Positions 16,692 through 24,875 of a DNA stretch of 64,000 bases are shown in pieces (the stretch's first letter is position 1; every line of letters begins with the position of its first letter). The notes beneath the pieces were generated by a model. That model had not been told where the DNA came from. It ran no database searches and worked only from the letters and a program-made list of their open reading frames with translations. This stretch comes from Allocatelliglobosispora scoriae (GTDB taxonomy: Bacteria; Actinomycetota; Actinomycetes; Mycobacteriales; Micromonosporaceae). Both the position numbers and the translations under genes were made by a program. The DNA lies in assembly GCF_014204945.1 (NCBI RefSeq), contig NZ_JACHMN010000002.1, positions 1,440,503 through 1,504,502 of the forward strand, written 5' to 3'.

Positions 16692-19600
16692 ATGTCGTCC
16701 GCGAAGCGTTGGATCCTCGCCTGCCTGGTGGTCGGTGGGACGCTCGCCACGACCTGGATGGTGCTGCAGTTCGCCTTCCGCATCGACGGCGAGCTCGCCT
16801 CCCAGATCGCCGCCGCCGTCGCCGGTGTGCTGAGCCTGCCCATGGCGGCATGGGCGGCCGGACAGTTGACCAGGGAGCAACCCCCGCCGACAAAGATCAC
16901 CCCATCGGTGATCCAGCCCGAGATCGACCTACCGGTCACCGAGGAAGATCCGATTGTCGGCGACGACCTGGGGACCACTCGCAGCCGCTACTTGAGCCGT
17001 ATTCGCAAGCGTTACCGCAGCGTCGACATGGAAATCCTGACGCCGATGTCCCAGCAGGACGAATTCCCGGCCGTCCCGCTCAGCGACATATTCGTCGGGC
17101 AGGTCGTCAAGGCGGGGCCGCGGCCGATGGAATTGCCACGGGAACTCGTGCAGCGACTCATCGACAATGGACTGGCCGAGGCGCGCGACCTGCCGGACGG
17201 CATCACCCGGACCATGCTCAACCGCATCCGCGAGAGCTACCAGCAGCAGCCGTCGATGCCCGTGCTCCCGCTGATCGCCGGGGAGGAGGGGGCCAGGCTC
17301 GTCCTGCTGGGCGATCCCGGATCGGGCAAGTCCACGCTGGCCCGGTACATCGCCTATTCGCTGAGCGCGGTCGAGGTGAGGGGCGCACTGGAGCCCCTGG
17401 CCGGATGGCTGCCGGTCATCATCGAGCTACGGGAGTACGCCCTGCACGGGGGCAATTTCATCGACTTCCTCAGCCATCTGCACCTTCGTCAGGGCATCGC
17501 ACCGCCGCCAGAACTGCTGAACGAGCACCTCGACGGCGACGGCAGGATCGTCATGATCTTCGACGGTCTTGACGAGATCTTCGACGCACAGGCGCGGGAC
17601 CAGATGGCCAAGCACATCGCCAACATCGCCGCCCGCTACCCGGCCGTCCGGATCATCGTCACATCGCGGACCATCGACTATCAGAAGAACGTGCTGGAGG
17701 CCGAGGGCTTCCGCCGCCATCAGCTGCAGGATCTCGATCGCGCGCAGATCGCCACCTTCGTGGACCAGTGGTACCGCATCGCGTACCCGGACAACCCTGC
17801 CGAGGCGGTCAATCTCGGCCGCCGCCTGATGACTGCGATCAGCAGGACACCGGCGATCGGAGAGCTCGCGGGCAACCCCATGCTCCTCACGATCCTGGCG
17901 ATCATCGGCCGTCGCCGCCAGCCTCCCGGCGACCGCGTCAGCGTCTACGCCCAGGCCGTCACCGTACTGGTCGAGCAGTGGGATCCGCGCAAGTTCCTGC
18001 CCACGGCGGAGTCGGGAACGGACACGCACTACATCAACGCACGCGACAAGATGGCGATGCTGCGCCTGGTGGCTCGCGCCATGCAGGACAGCCCGGCCGG
18101 ACTGTCCGGCAACTTCATCTCCGGTGGCGAGCTGCAGCACCTGTTCGCGGGCTATCTGGAGCAGCGCGACTGGGGCAGACTCCTGCCGGCACAGGCCCGC
18201 CGTGCGGCCGACACGATCGTGCAGCAGTTCCGCAAGCGCAACTTCATCCTGAGCAACTTCGGTAACGATGTCTACGGCTTCGTGCACCGGTCGTTCCTGG
18301 AGTACCTCGCCGCGTACGACATCGAGCAGCGGTTCAACTTCACCCACAGCATCACCGACACCGAGCTCATCGACGGCATCTTCGGCCAGCGCTGGCGCGA
18401 CCCGGCCTGGCACGAGGTCCTGCTGCTCACCGCCGGGATGCTGGACGGACGGTTCGTCAACCGGGCGGTCATCCGGATGCTCGGTGCCGACCCCCACTGG
18501 GCGGCCAGCAACCTGGTCGAGCCGCACCACCTGCTGCTCGCGATCAGGTGCATCGGCGAGGTGCACAGCGTCAGTCTTCTCGCCGAGGCGTGCGAGCTCG
18601 CCATCGACGAGGTGATCCGGATGCTGCCCGTCGCGCACCGGCGTGTCACGCGGGCGTACAACGACGCCCTCAACCGGGAGATCGAGAGATCGGTGCTGCC
18701 GGTCTTCGCCGGGATCACACCGTGGCCGGGGCGCGAGCGGTACCTGGCCTGGTATACGGGGAACGGCCTCATCGAGACCGACGACGAGGTGACCGGCGAC
18801 ATCGCCGCCCGCCTCGCCGTCATCCTGCTCAGCGACAGCGAGGAACTCCTCGCCTTCCTCCGCACGCAGGCCTCGCACGGCTGGAGCGCCTTCCAGCGGA
18901 TGGCAGCGGTCTCCGCCCTCGCTCAGGCGTGGCACGCCGACGCCGACGTGATGTCGCTCATCCGCGAGCGAGCGGCGACCGACGCCGACCACGAGGTGCG
19001 GCTGAGAGCGATGCGCGAGGCCGAGCGAGCCCGGCCCGGTGACCCCGAGACGCTGGCGCTGCTCCGCGACCTCGCCACGAACGACCAGCACCTCTCCGTC
19101 CGCACCGCAGCCGTGCGGGCGATCGCGGACGGGCGGACCGACCGGCCCGGCGCGCTCGCCCTGCTGCACGAGTTCAGCATCGCGGAGACCCACAGGGAGA
19201 TCCGCGCGACCGTGGTCCGGGCGATCGCCGACGGCTGGCCGTACGACCCGGGGACCCTGCCGCTGCTGCGACAGGTGGCGGCTGCGGCGGAGCACGACGA
19301 CGTCCGGCGGGCTGCCGTGCAGTCCATCGTGGCGCTGCGGCCCGCCGATCCGCAGACCCGGTTGCTGCTGCGCGACCGGATCGCCAACGACACCAGCACC
19401 GACGTACGCCAGCTCGCGGTGAAGGCCCTTGCCACGGGGTGGCCGCAGGACCGGGACTCCCTGCCGCTGCTGCACAGCCTCGCCACCGACGATCAGCAGG
19501 AGGGGATCCGGCAGGTGGCGGTACGCGCGATCGCGGACGGGTGGCGCGAGGACCCGGGCACGCTGCCGATGCTGCTCGCCCGGACCGGTGCCGACAGCAG

Positions 19601-20792
19601 CCCCGACGTACGCCAGGCCGCCGTGCAGGCGATGGCGCGCGGGTGGCACGGCCGTCCGGAGCTGCTGCCGGTGCTGCGCGAACGGGCCATGACCGACACC
19701 AGTGACGGCGTTCGCCAGGCGGCCGTCAGTGCGATCGGCACCTACTGGCGCGAGGATCCCGACACGCTGGGGTGGCTGCGTACCCGGGCCACCTCCGCAG
19801 GCGAACGCAGCGGCGACGTCCGTTCCACCGCCATCCAGATGATCGTCGCCGGCTGGCACGACAACCCGGACACCGAGCTCTGGTTGCATGTCCGGGGCGT
19901 CGAGGATCCCTCGTCCAAGGTGCGCCAGACCATCGTCCGGGCCCTCGCGACCGGGTGGAGCGACGACACCGACACGCTGCCGTGGCTGCGCGGACGCACC
20001 GTCGCGGACCACCACGAGGATGTCCGCGACGCGGCGGTCCGGGCGATCGCGGTCGGCTGGCCGGGCGACCCCGACACCCTGCCGCTGCTGCGCCAGCGGG
20101 CGACCGACGACCTCTCGGAACGGGTCCGGCACACGGCGATGGAGGCGGTGGCGGCCGGCTGGCACGACAACGACGGCACCCTGCCGCTTCTGGTCGACCG
20201 AGCCCGCCGGGACCAGCACCAGTACGTCCGCCGCGCCGCCGTGCCCGCGATCGCCGCGGGCTGGCACGACGAGGCGGCGACCCTGCCGCTGCTGCACGAG
20301 CGCGCCCACGGTGACCCGCACGAATTCGTCCGCCGGGCCGCGGTGCGCGCGATCGCGGACGGCTGGCACGACGACCCGGGCACGCTGCCGCTGCTGCGTA
20401 CCCGGGTGACCGCCGACCAGCGCGAGGAGGTGCGGCTCGCGGCGGTGGAGGCAATCGCCGCCGGGTGGCACGACGGCGAGACGCTGCGGCTGCTGCGGGT
20501 GCGGGTCGCCCGCGACCCGCACCCCCGCGTACGCATTCTGCTGATCCACGCCATCATCAGCGGCTGGTACGCCGACAGCGGCACCCTGCCGCTCGTCGCG
20601 ACAAGGCTGGTGGAGGACGCCGATCCCGGTGTGCGGATGGAGGCGGTGCAGGCACTCGCCGACAACTGGCACCATGATGCCGAGACGTCCGCGCTACTGG
20701 ACCGGTGCGCGGCGGAGGATGTCGACGCCGATGTCCGCCGAGTTGCGCGGGCGGCCGTCGTGGAGCTTGCGGACAGGGCAAGCCGCGCCTGA
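16692..20792 (+). CDS. Membrane-anchored NACHT NTPase with 34-residue HEAT-like repeats
   Basis: 1366 residues. Two hydrophobic helices open the protein (about residues 7-27 and 36-56). A linker leads to a NACHT STAND ATPase: Walker A GDPGSGKST near residue 208, Walker B VMIFDGLDEI near 286, and a sensor-type TSRT motif. The C-terminal 600 residues consist of 18 units of 34 residues with the pattern VRxAAVxAIAxGW and LPLLRxR, typical of HEAT-like repeats. Bacterial NACHT proteins include phage-defence switches in which the repeats sense a ligand and the ATPase oligomerises; membrane anchoring suggests a membrane effector. That role is inference here. It diverges from the FxS operon, and its 3' end is duplicated at 21147. 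Confidence 0.88.
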   Translation: MSSAKRWILACLVVGGTLATTWMVLQFAFRIDGELASQIAAAVAGVLSLPMAAWAAGQLTREQPPPTKITPSVIQPEIDLPVTEEDPIVGDDLGTTRSRYLSRIRKRYRSVDMEILTPMSQQDEFPAVPLSDIFVGQVVKAGPRPMELPRELVQRLIDNGLAEARDLPDGITRTMLNRIRESYQQQPSMPVLPLIAGEEGARLVLLGDPGSGKSTLARYIAYSLSAVEVRGALEPLAGWLPVIIELREYALHGGNFIDFLSHLHLRQGIAPPPELLNEHLDGDGRIVMIFDGLDEIFDAQARDQMAKHIANIAARYPAVRIIVTSRTIDYQKNVLEAEGFRRHQLQDLDRAQIATFVDQWYRIAYPDNPAEAVNLGRRLMTAISRTPAIGELAGNPMLLTILAIIGRRRQPPGDRVSVYAQAVTVLVEQWDPRKFLPTAESGTDTHYINARDKMAMLRLVARAMQDSPAGLSGNFISGGELQHLFAGYLEQRDWGRLLPAQARRAADTIVQQFRKRNFILSNFGNDVYGFVHRSFLEYLAAYDIEQRFNFTHSITDTELIDGIFGQRWRDPAWHEVLLLTAGMLDGRFVNRAVIRMLGADPHWAASNLVEPHHLLLAIRCIGEVHSVSLLAEACELAIDEVIRMLPVAHRRVTRAYNDALNREIERSVLPVFAGITPWPGRERYLAWYTGNGLIETDDEVTGDIAARLAVILLSDSEELLAFLRTQASHGWSAFQRMAAVSALAQAWHADADVMSLIRERAATDADHEVRLRAMREAERARPGDPETLALLRDLATNDQHLSVRTAAVRAIADGRTDRPGALALLHEFSIAETHREIRATVVRAIADGWPYDPGTLPLLRQVAAAAEHDDVRRAAVQSIVALRPADPQTRLLLRDRIANDTSTDVRQLAVKALATGWPQDRDSLPLLHSLATDDQQEGIRQVAVRAIADGWREDPGTLPMLLARTGADSSPDVRQAAVQAMARGWHGRPELLPVLRERAMTDTSDGVRQAAVSAIGTYWREDPDTLGWLRTRATSAGERSGDVRSTAIQMIVAGWHDNPDTELWLHVRGVEDPSSKVRQTIVRALATGWSDDTDTLPWLRGRTVADHHEDVRDAAVRAIAVGWPGDPDTLPLLRQRATDDLSERVRHTAMEAVAAGWHDNDGTLPLLVDRARRDQHQYVRRAAVPAIAAGWHDEAATLPLLHERAHGDPHEFVRRAAVRAIADGWHDDPGTLPLLRTRVTADQREEVRLAAVEAIAAGWHDGETLRLLRVRVARDPHPRVRILLIHAIISGWYADSGTLPLVATRLVEDADPGVRMEAVQALADNWHHDAETSALLDRCAAEDVDADVRRVARAAVVELADRASRA

Positions 20793-20858
20793 TGGTCGCG
20801 GCCGAGGAACGATCACCCGCACAGTGAGAAGTCCTAAGATCGTGGACCGAGAGGGAAC
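20652..20858 (+). repeat. Copy 1 of a 207-bp direct repeat (NACHT 3' end plus downstream sequence)
   Basis: The last 47 or so codons of the NACHT gene and about 65 bases downstream align base by base with 21147-21353, about 495 bases away. Matching stretches include CTCGCCGACAA, GATGTCCGCCG and GATCACC, then a decayed version of the lut leader (AGTCCTAAGATCGTGGACCG against AATCCTATAGGATCGTCGAC). The two copies have diverged clearly, so the event is not recent. Confidence 0.8.
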
Positions 20859-21146
20859 CGCGCTACCAGCACTGTTTCATCAAACGACCCGCGACCCATG
20901 AAGATCGCAATGAATAGACCAGTCAGATTCGCGAGCGCTCGTCGCACTCAGGCGGCGTGGTCTTGCTCTGAGTCTGGCCGACCCAACAGTCGAACTCCGA
21001 GGCTACGACACAGGGTCCACCGCCGGTAGGGTCTGCCGCTGATCGATCTTCGTTCAAGCGGCGAGGCACCTGTCTGGCCACGATTGCCTTCTCCGGCGAG
21101 CATTCCGAAGAGCCACAACGGCTTCACGCCGGCACGCAAGTGCAAG
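20793..21146. other. Gene-free spacer between NACHT gene and its remnant
   Basis: The first 65 bases belong to the direct repeat and resemble a broken promoter/ribosome-site region. From about 20860 to 21146 the sequence is less GC-rich than its surroundings and has no credible coding frame, promoter or transposase similarity that can be read by eye. It may be debris of the deleted body of a second NACHT gene. Confidence 0.5.
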
Positions 21147-21290
21147 GCGCTCGCCGACAAGTGGCACCCCGACACCACGACAGCAGCGCTGCTGGAACAG
21201 CGGGCGCGGCGGACACCGGCGACGATGTCCGCCGGGCGGTGAGGGCGGGCGGTCGCCGAGCTCGCGGACCGGGCCAGCAGCGCCCGACGG
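21147..21290 (+). pseudogene. Remnant of the 3' end of a second NACHT/HEAT gene
   Basis: The reading begins LADKWHPDTTTAALLEQRA, parallel to LADNWHHDAETSALLDRCA at the end of the intact NACHT protein. It then shifts frame but continues as ADTGDDVRRAVRA, parallel to the final VDADVRRVARAAV unit. Frameshifts leave no usable frame and no start. It is either a tandem paralogue reduced to its last repeats or a partial duplication of the intact gene together with its downstream region. Confidence 0.75.
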
Positions 21291-21324
21291 TTGCGGTCGA
21301 CGGGCGATCACCGTAGGGTGATAA

Positions 21325-21336
21325 ATCCTATAGGAT
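21325..21336 (+). promoter_or_regulatory. 12-bp palindrome in the lut leader
   Basis: The perfect palindrome ATCCTATAGGAT lies 20 bases before the lutA start and just ahead of GGGAGG. It overlaps a possible -10 element (TATAGGAT). It could be an operator for a GntR-type lactate regulator, but no such gene is in the window. The duplicated leader at 20840 has lost the symmetry. Confidence 0.4.
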
Positions 21337-21356
21337 CGTCGACCGGGAGGAACGCC

Positions 21357-22085
21357 GTGCGGATCGCGCTCTTCATCACCTGCGTCAACGACCTGGTCTT
21401 CCCCGGCACCGGACGAGCCGTCGTGCGCATCCTCGAACGCCTCGGCCACACCGTCGACTTCCCCCCGGAGCAGACCTGCTGCGGCCAGGCCCACGCCAAC
21501 AGCGGCTACCGGGCCGAGGCGATGCCCCTGGTCCGCCGGTTCGTCGACACCTTCGCCGGCTACGACGCGATCGTGACGCCGTCCGGGTCGTGCACGGCGA
21601 TGGTGCGGGAGGCGTACCCCCGGCTCGCCGCAGGCGATCACGGCCTCGCGGCGCAGGTCGCGGCTGTCGCACCGCGGGTTTTCGAACTCTCCGAGTTGCT
21701 CGTCGACGTGCTCGGCGTGACCGACGTGGGCGCGCACTTCCCGCACCGGGTCACCTATCACCCGACCTGCCACGGGCTGCGCATGCTGCACCTGGGCGAC
21801 AAGCCGGAGCGGCTGCTGCGCGCGGTCGGCGGCATCGAGCTGACCGAACTGCCCGGCGCCGACGAGTGCTGCGGCTTCGGCGGCACCTTCGCGCTCAAGA
21901 ACGCCGGCGTCTCCGCGGCGATGCTCGCCGACAAGTGCGACGCCGCCTGCGGCACGGGCGCGGACTTCCTCGCCGCCGCTGACAACTCCTGCCTCGCCCA
22001 CATCGGCGGCGGCCTGAGCAGGCGCGACGGCCCGCGAGCGATCCACTATGCGGAGATCCTCGCCGCGACGAAGGAGGACTCGTGA
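21357..22085 (+). CDS. lutA: L-lactate oxidation complex subunit LutA
   Basis: 242 residues from GTG at 21357, chosen over upstream in-frame starts because GGGAGG lies 6 bases before it and homologues begin MRIALFITC. It has two cysteine-rich (CCG) domains: TCCGQAHANSGYR near residue 40 and DECCGFGGTFALKN near 168, which ligate an iron-sulfur cluster in LutA and the glycolate/heterodisulfide reductase family. With LutB and LutC it oxidises L-lactate to pyruvate in the cytoplasm. Its stop overlaps the lutB start by 4 bases. It is preceded by the NACHT remnant and a palindrome that may be its operator. Confidence 0.9.
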   Translation: MRIALFITCVNDLVFPGTGRAVVRILERLGHTVDFPPEQTCCGQAHANSGYRAEAMPLVRRFVDTFAGYDAIVTPSGSCTAMVREAYPRLAAGDHGLAAQVAAVAPRVFELSELLVDVLGVTDVGAHFPHRVTYHPTCHGLRMLHLGDKPERLLRAVGGIELTELPGADECCGFGGTFALKNAGVSAAMLADKCDAACGTGADFLAAADNSCLAHIGGGLSRRDGPRAIHYAEILAATKEDS

Positions 22086-23512
22086 CCGGCACCGGCAACA
22101 TCGTCGCGGCGCTGCCCTTCCCGACCGCGGCGAAGCCCAAGCTCGCCGACTCCCAGCTCCGCGACAACCTGCGCCGAGCCACCCACACCATCCGCGACAA
22201 GCGCCTGCGCACCGTCGCCGAGCTGCCCGAGTGGGAGCGGCTGCGGCTCGCCGGTGCCGCGATCAAGGACGACGTGCTCGCGCGCCTGCCCGAACTCCTG
22301 GTGGAGTTCGAGGCCGCCGCCACGGCGGCGGGAGCCACGGTTCACTGGGCCCGCGACGCCGCGGAGGCCTGCGGCATCGCCGTGGACCTGGCCCTTTCGA
22401 CGGGTACGCGCGAAGTGGTCAAGATCAAATCGATGGCGACCCAGGAGATCGGCCTCAACGAGGCGCTCGAAGCCGTCGGCATCACCCCGATCGAGACCGA
22501 CCTCGCGGAGCTGATCGTGCAGCTCGCGGGTGACACCCCGTCGCACATCCTGGTGCCCGCGATCCACTACAACCGGCACCAGATCCGGGAGCTCTTCGCC
22601 CGCCGGATGCCCGGCGTCGACCTCGACGCGCTCACCGACGACCCGGCCGCGCTCGCCGAGGCGGCCAGGCGGCACCTGCGAGCGCGCTTTTTCTCGGCCC
22701 GGGTCGCGATCTCCGGCGCCAACTTCGCCATCGCCGAGACCGGTACCCTGGTCGTGGTCGAGTCCGAGGGCAACGGCCGGATGTGCCTCACCCTGCCCGA
22801 GACGCTGATCAGCGTCGTCGGCGTCGAGAAGATCCTGCCCACGGTCCGCGACCTCGACGTGTTCCTGCAACTGCTGCCGCGATCGTCGACCGGCGAGCGG
22901 ATGAACCCCTACACCTCGGCGTGGACCGGTGTCACCCCCGGCGACGGGCCACAGCAGGTGCACGTCATCCTCGTCGACAACGGCCGCAGCGACGTGCTCG
23001 CCGACCCCGTCGGCCGCCAGGCGCTGCGCTGCATCCGGTGCTCGGCCTGCCTCAACGTCTGCCCCGTCTACGAGCGTGTCGGCGGGCACGCATACGGCTC
23101 GGTCTATCCCGGACCGATCGGCGCGATCCTGTCCCCGCAGCTCTCCGGCGCCGGGGCCAATGCGACGCTGCCCTTCGCCTCCACCCTCTGCGGCGCCTGC
23201 TTCGAGGCGTGCCCGGTCCGCATCGACATCCCCGAGGTACTCGTCCACCTGCGACAGGAGATCGTCGCCGCCGCCGGTGCCACGCCCGAACGAGCCGCGA
23301 TGCGCGCCGCCGCCTGGGTGCTGCGCGACCGTCGGCGCTACTCGGCCGCCCTCCGCGCCGCCCGCCGCTTCGCCGCGCCGCTGCGCCTCGTCGGCCGCCC
23401 CGACGCGGTTCGGCACCTGCCGTGGCCGCTCACCCGCTGGTCGGCGAGCCGAGATACGCCGCTGCCGGCGAGGGAGACCTTCCGCGAATGGTGGTCCCGT
23501 GAACGCGCGTGA
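22082..23512 (+). CDS. lutB: L-lactate oxidation iron-sulfur subunit LutB
   Basis: 476 residues, GTG at 22082 overlapping lutA. The N-terminal two thirds are the LUD domain (IKIKSMATQEIGLNEAL-like segment, ETDLAELIVQLAGDTPSH, AETGTLVVVESEGNGR). The C-terminal part has two 4Fe-4S motifs: CIRCSACLNVCPVY near residue 317 and CGACFEACPV near 371. This is the electron-transfer subunit of the LutABC lactate dehydrogenase. Length is typical. It overlaps lutC by 14 bases, so the three subunits are translationally linked. Confidence 0.92.
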   Translation: MTGTGNIVAALPFPTAAKPKLADSQLRDNLRRATHTIRDKRLRTVAELPEWERLRLAGAAIKDDVLARLPELLVEFEAAATAAGATVHWARDAAEACGIAVDLALSTGTREVVKIKSMATQEIGLNEALEAVGITPIETDLAELIVQLAGDTPSHILVPAIHYNRHQIRELFARRMPGVDLDALTDDPAALAEAARRHLRARFFSARVAISGANFAIAETGTLVVVESEGNGRMCLTLPETLISVVGVEKILPTVRDLDVFLQLLPRSSTGERMNPYTSAWTGVTPGDGPQQVHVILVDNGRSDVLADPVGRQALRCIRCSACLNVCPVYERVGGHAYGSVYPGPIGAILSPQLSGAGANATLPFASTLCGACFEACPVRIDIPEVLVHLRQEIVAAAGATPERAAMRAAAWVLRDRRRYSAALRAARRFAAPLRLVGRPDAVRHLPWPLTRWSASRDTPLPARETFREWWSRERA

Positions 23513-24113
23513 CGAGGTCCTGACCCGGCTCCGGGCCGCCCGCCCGAGCGGCGCCGTGACCGTGTCGCGGGACTACGATCCGCCCGCACCCGACGGCACC
23601 GACCTGGTCGAGCTGCTCACCGATCGGCTCCTCGACTACCGCGCGACCGTCCGCCGCTGCGACGCCGCCGCGCTGCCGACGGTGCTGGCGTCGCTGCTCA
23701 CGGATGCCTCGGTGGTGGTCGTGCCGCCCGGCCTCCCGTCGGCATGGCTCGGCGGGACCGACGTGGCGCAGCTCACCGACGATGGCGGTCTGACGCCGGG
23801 ACAGCTCGACCTACCGGGGGCGGTCGTGGTCACGGGATGCGCGATCGCCTGCGCCCGCACCGGGACGATCATCCTCGACGCGGGTCCGGACCAGGGCCGC
23901 CGAGTACTCACCCTCGTCCCGGACCGGCACATCTGCGTGGTGCGGGTGGACCAGGTGGTCTACGGCATTCCCGAGGCGCTGTCGCGGCTGACGGATCCGA
24001 CCAGGCCGCTGACGATGATCTCCGGCCCGTCGGCGACCAGCGATATCGAGCTCAATCGCGTAGAAGGCGTCCACGGCCCCCGCCACCTCACCATCATCCT
24101 CCTGCTCCCGTAG
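23499..24113 (+). CDS. lutC: L-lactate oxidation subunit LutC (LUD domain)
   Basis: 204 residues from GTG at 23499, inside the end of lutB. It is a single LUD domain: LLDYRATVRRCDAAALP, VVVPPGLPSAWL, CAIACARTGTIILDAG, LVPDRHICVVRVDQVV and GPSATSDIELNRVEGVHGPR, the last being the strongest family signature. It completes the LutABC complex for growth on L-lactate. Downstream lies a 760-base region of palindromic repeats rather than another operon gene, and no lactate permease is visible in the window. Confidence 0.92.
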   Translation: MNARDEVLTRLRAARPSGAVTVSRDYDPPAPDGTDLVELLTDRLLDYRATVRRCDAAALPTVLASLLTDASVVVVPPGLPSAWLGGTDVAQLTDDGGLTPGQLDLPGAVVVTGCAIACARTGTIILDAGPDQGRRVLTLVPDRHICVVRVDQVVYGIPEALSRLTDPTRPLTMISGPSATSDIELNRVEGVHGPRHLTIILLLP

Positions 24114-24118
24114 CCCCA

Positions 24119-24150
24119 GATCCCCAACTCTTCAAGAGTTGGTCCTAACC
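24119..24150. repeat. Family A element after lutC
   Basis: Core AACTCTTCAAGAGTT at 24126-24140, left flank GATCCCC, right flank GGTCCTAAC, beginning 6 bases after the lutC stop. The right flank equals that of the double element at 36.7 kb. Confidence 0.8.
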
Positions 24151-24261
24151 GTTTCGCCGACACCGCCCGTGGCGCCCACACCGTGCGCCGGCCCACACCG
24201 CGCGCCGCGCCGCGGCCCCACCGCGAGCCGCGGACGCACCGCGCGCCGCGCTGCCCACCCC

Positions 24262-24315
24262 CACCGCGTCGCTCGCGCCCACCGCGTCGCTCGCGCCCAC
24301 CGCGTCGCTCGCGTC
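24262..24315. repeat. Three tandem copies of an 18-bp GC-rich unit
   Basis: CACCGCGTCGCTCGCGCC occurs three times head to tail; the third copy ends GCGTCG instead. The preceding 80 bases are degenerate variants of the same CACCGCG theme. No coding frame uses it. Confidence 0.8.
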
Positions 24316-24348
24316 GCCCAGCGGCTTCGCGCTCGAAGCGTGCCTCAA

Positions 24349-24380
24349 GATCGCCGCAACTCTTGAAGAGTTGGTGTCAT
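24349..24380. repeat. Family A element (inverted partner of 24685-24716)
   Basis: Core AACTCTTGAAGAGTT at 24359-24373 flanked by GATCGCCGC and GGTGTCAT. With the copy at 24685 it forms a widely spaced inverted pair whose similarity extends outward into GCGTGCCTCA. Confidence 0.8.
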
Positions 24381-24413
24381 GGCGGGACCTTCTCCTTGAC
24401 GCATACTCCGCGT

Positions 24414-24481
24414 GGTGATCGCGGATCATGGCGTTGAGGACATGCCCGGGTGAGCCCGCAGCGCCAAGGTCCGCGATCACC
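24414..24481. repeat. Long hairpin with GGTGATCGC ends
   Basis: 20-bp arms (left begins GGTGATCGCGGATC) with two mismatched pairs and a 28-base loop. The end sequence is shared with the hairpin at 24576-24656, suggesting a third small family of palindromic elements. Confidence 0.7.
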
Positions 24482-24575
24482 GCACGGCAGCAGCGCAGAC
24501 AGTGGCGACAACGTGCCCGGGAGGAACTCGTACCCCGTGGAGATCACGGCACGCCCACCCGACACCTCCCCACCC

Positions 24576-24656
24576 GGTGATCGCACCTTCTGTGGGGAAA
24601 ACGGTGCGATCATGGCGCTTGATCAGCCCTTCTTCCCCAAAGAAGGTGCGATCACC
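24576..24656. repeat. Long hairpin with GGTGATCGC ends, second copy
   Basis: 24-bp arms (left begins GGTGATCGCACCTTCT) with one mismatch and a 33-base loop. The loop contains GCGATCATGGCG, resembling the inner part of the hairpin at 24414. Confidence 0.75.
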
Positions 24657-24684
24657 AAGCCACGGAAGAGCACAGGACACCCCG

Positions 24685-24716
24685 ATGACACCAACTCTTC
24701 AAGAATTGCGGCGATC
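24685..24716. repeat. Family A element, slightly degenerate
   Basis: Core AACTCTTCAAGAATT at 24693-24707, one base off the consensus, flanked by ATGACACC and GCGGCGATC. Orientation is opposite to the 24349 copy. Confidence 0.8.
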
Positions 24717-24737
24717 GTGAGGCACGCTGCGCCACGG

Positions 24738-24765
24738 ATAGGACCAACTCTTGAAGAGTTGGGGG
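24738..24765. repeat. Family A element
   Basis: Core AACTCTTGAAGAGTT at 24746-24760, left flank ATAGGACC, right flank GGGGG. The right half has lost the GATCGCC end seen in most copies. Confidence 0.75.
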
Positions 24766-24799
24766 AGAGCGGGTGAGCTGACGGACCCTGCGCATCCTC

Positions 24800-24865
24800 G
24801 TCACGGTTTGCAGCAAAGCGTGGCCTCGCGACGCGAAATGGCCACGCTTTGCTGCAAACCGTGAC
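24800..24865. repeat. Family B hairpin element downstream of polyprenyl synthase
   Basis: Perfect 26-bp arms with a 14-base loop, the same dimensions as the 2929 copy. Several arm bases differ from that copy, always with the matching change in the other arm (for example CAGCAGAGCG to CAGCAAAGCG). It ends 10 bases beyond the stop of the minus-strand polyprenyl synthase gene, where it could terminate the whole ebo operon. Confidence 0.85.
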
Positions 24866-24875
24866 CGACCGCAGG

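Larger units (their letters stand above)
24114..24875. other. Gene-free island of palindromic repeats
   Basis: 762 bases between lutC and the polyprenyl synthase gene with no credible coding frame. It holds four family A elements, one family B hairpin, two further long hairpins that share GGTGATCGC ends, and a GC-rich tandem repeat. Short open frames here are read-throughs of the palindromes. Individual elements are listed separately. Confidence 0.8.

Noticed and set aside
17427-20675. 1082-codon open frame on the minus strand opposite the NACHT gene
   Set aside because: Its apparent repeats mirror the HEAT repeats of the plus-strand gene. No ribosome site or known fold.
20860-21146. Possible insertion-sequence remnant between the two NACHT 3' copies
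   Set aside because: No terminal inverted repeats, target duplication or transposase motif could be seen; left as unassigned spacer.
24262-24315. Short tandem repeats as a possible CRISPR array
   Set aside because: The 18-bp units are contiguous without spacers, and no cas genes are present.
24140-24345. Arg/Ala-rich open frames in the palindrome island
   Set aside because: They translate tandem and palindromic DNA, lack ribosome sites and have no homologous features.
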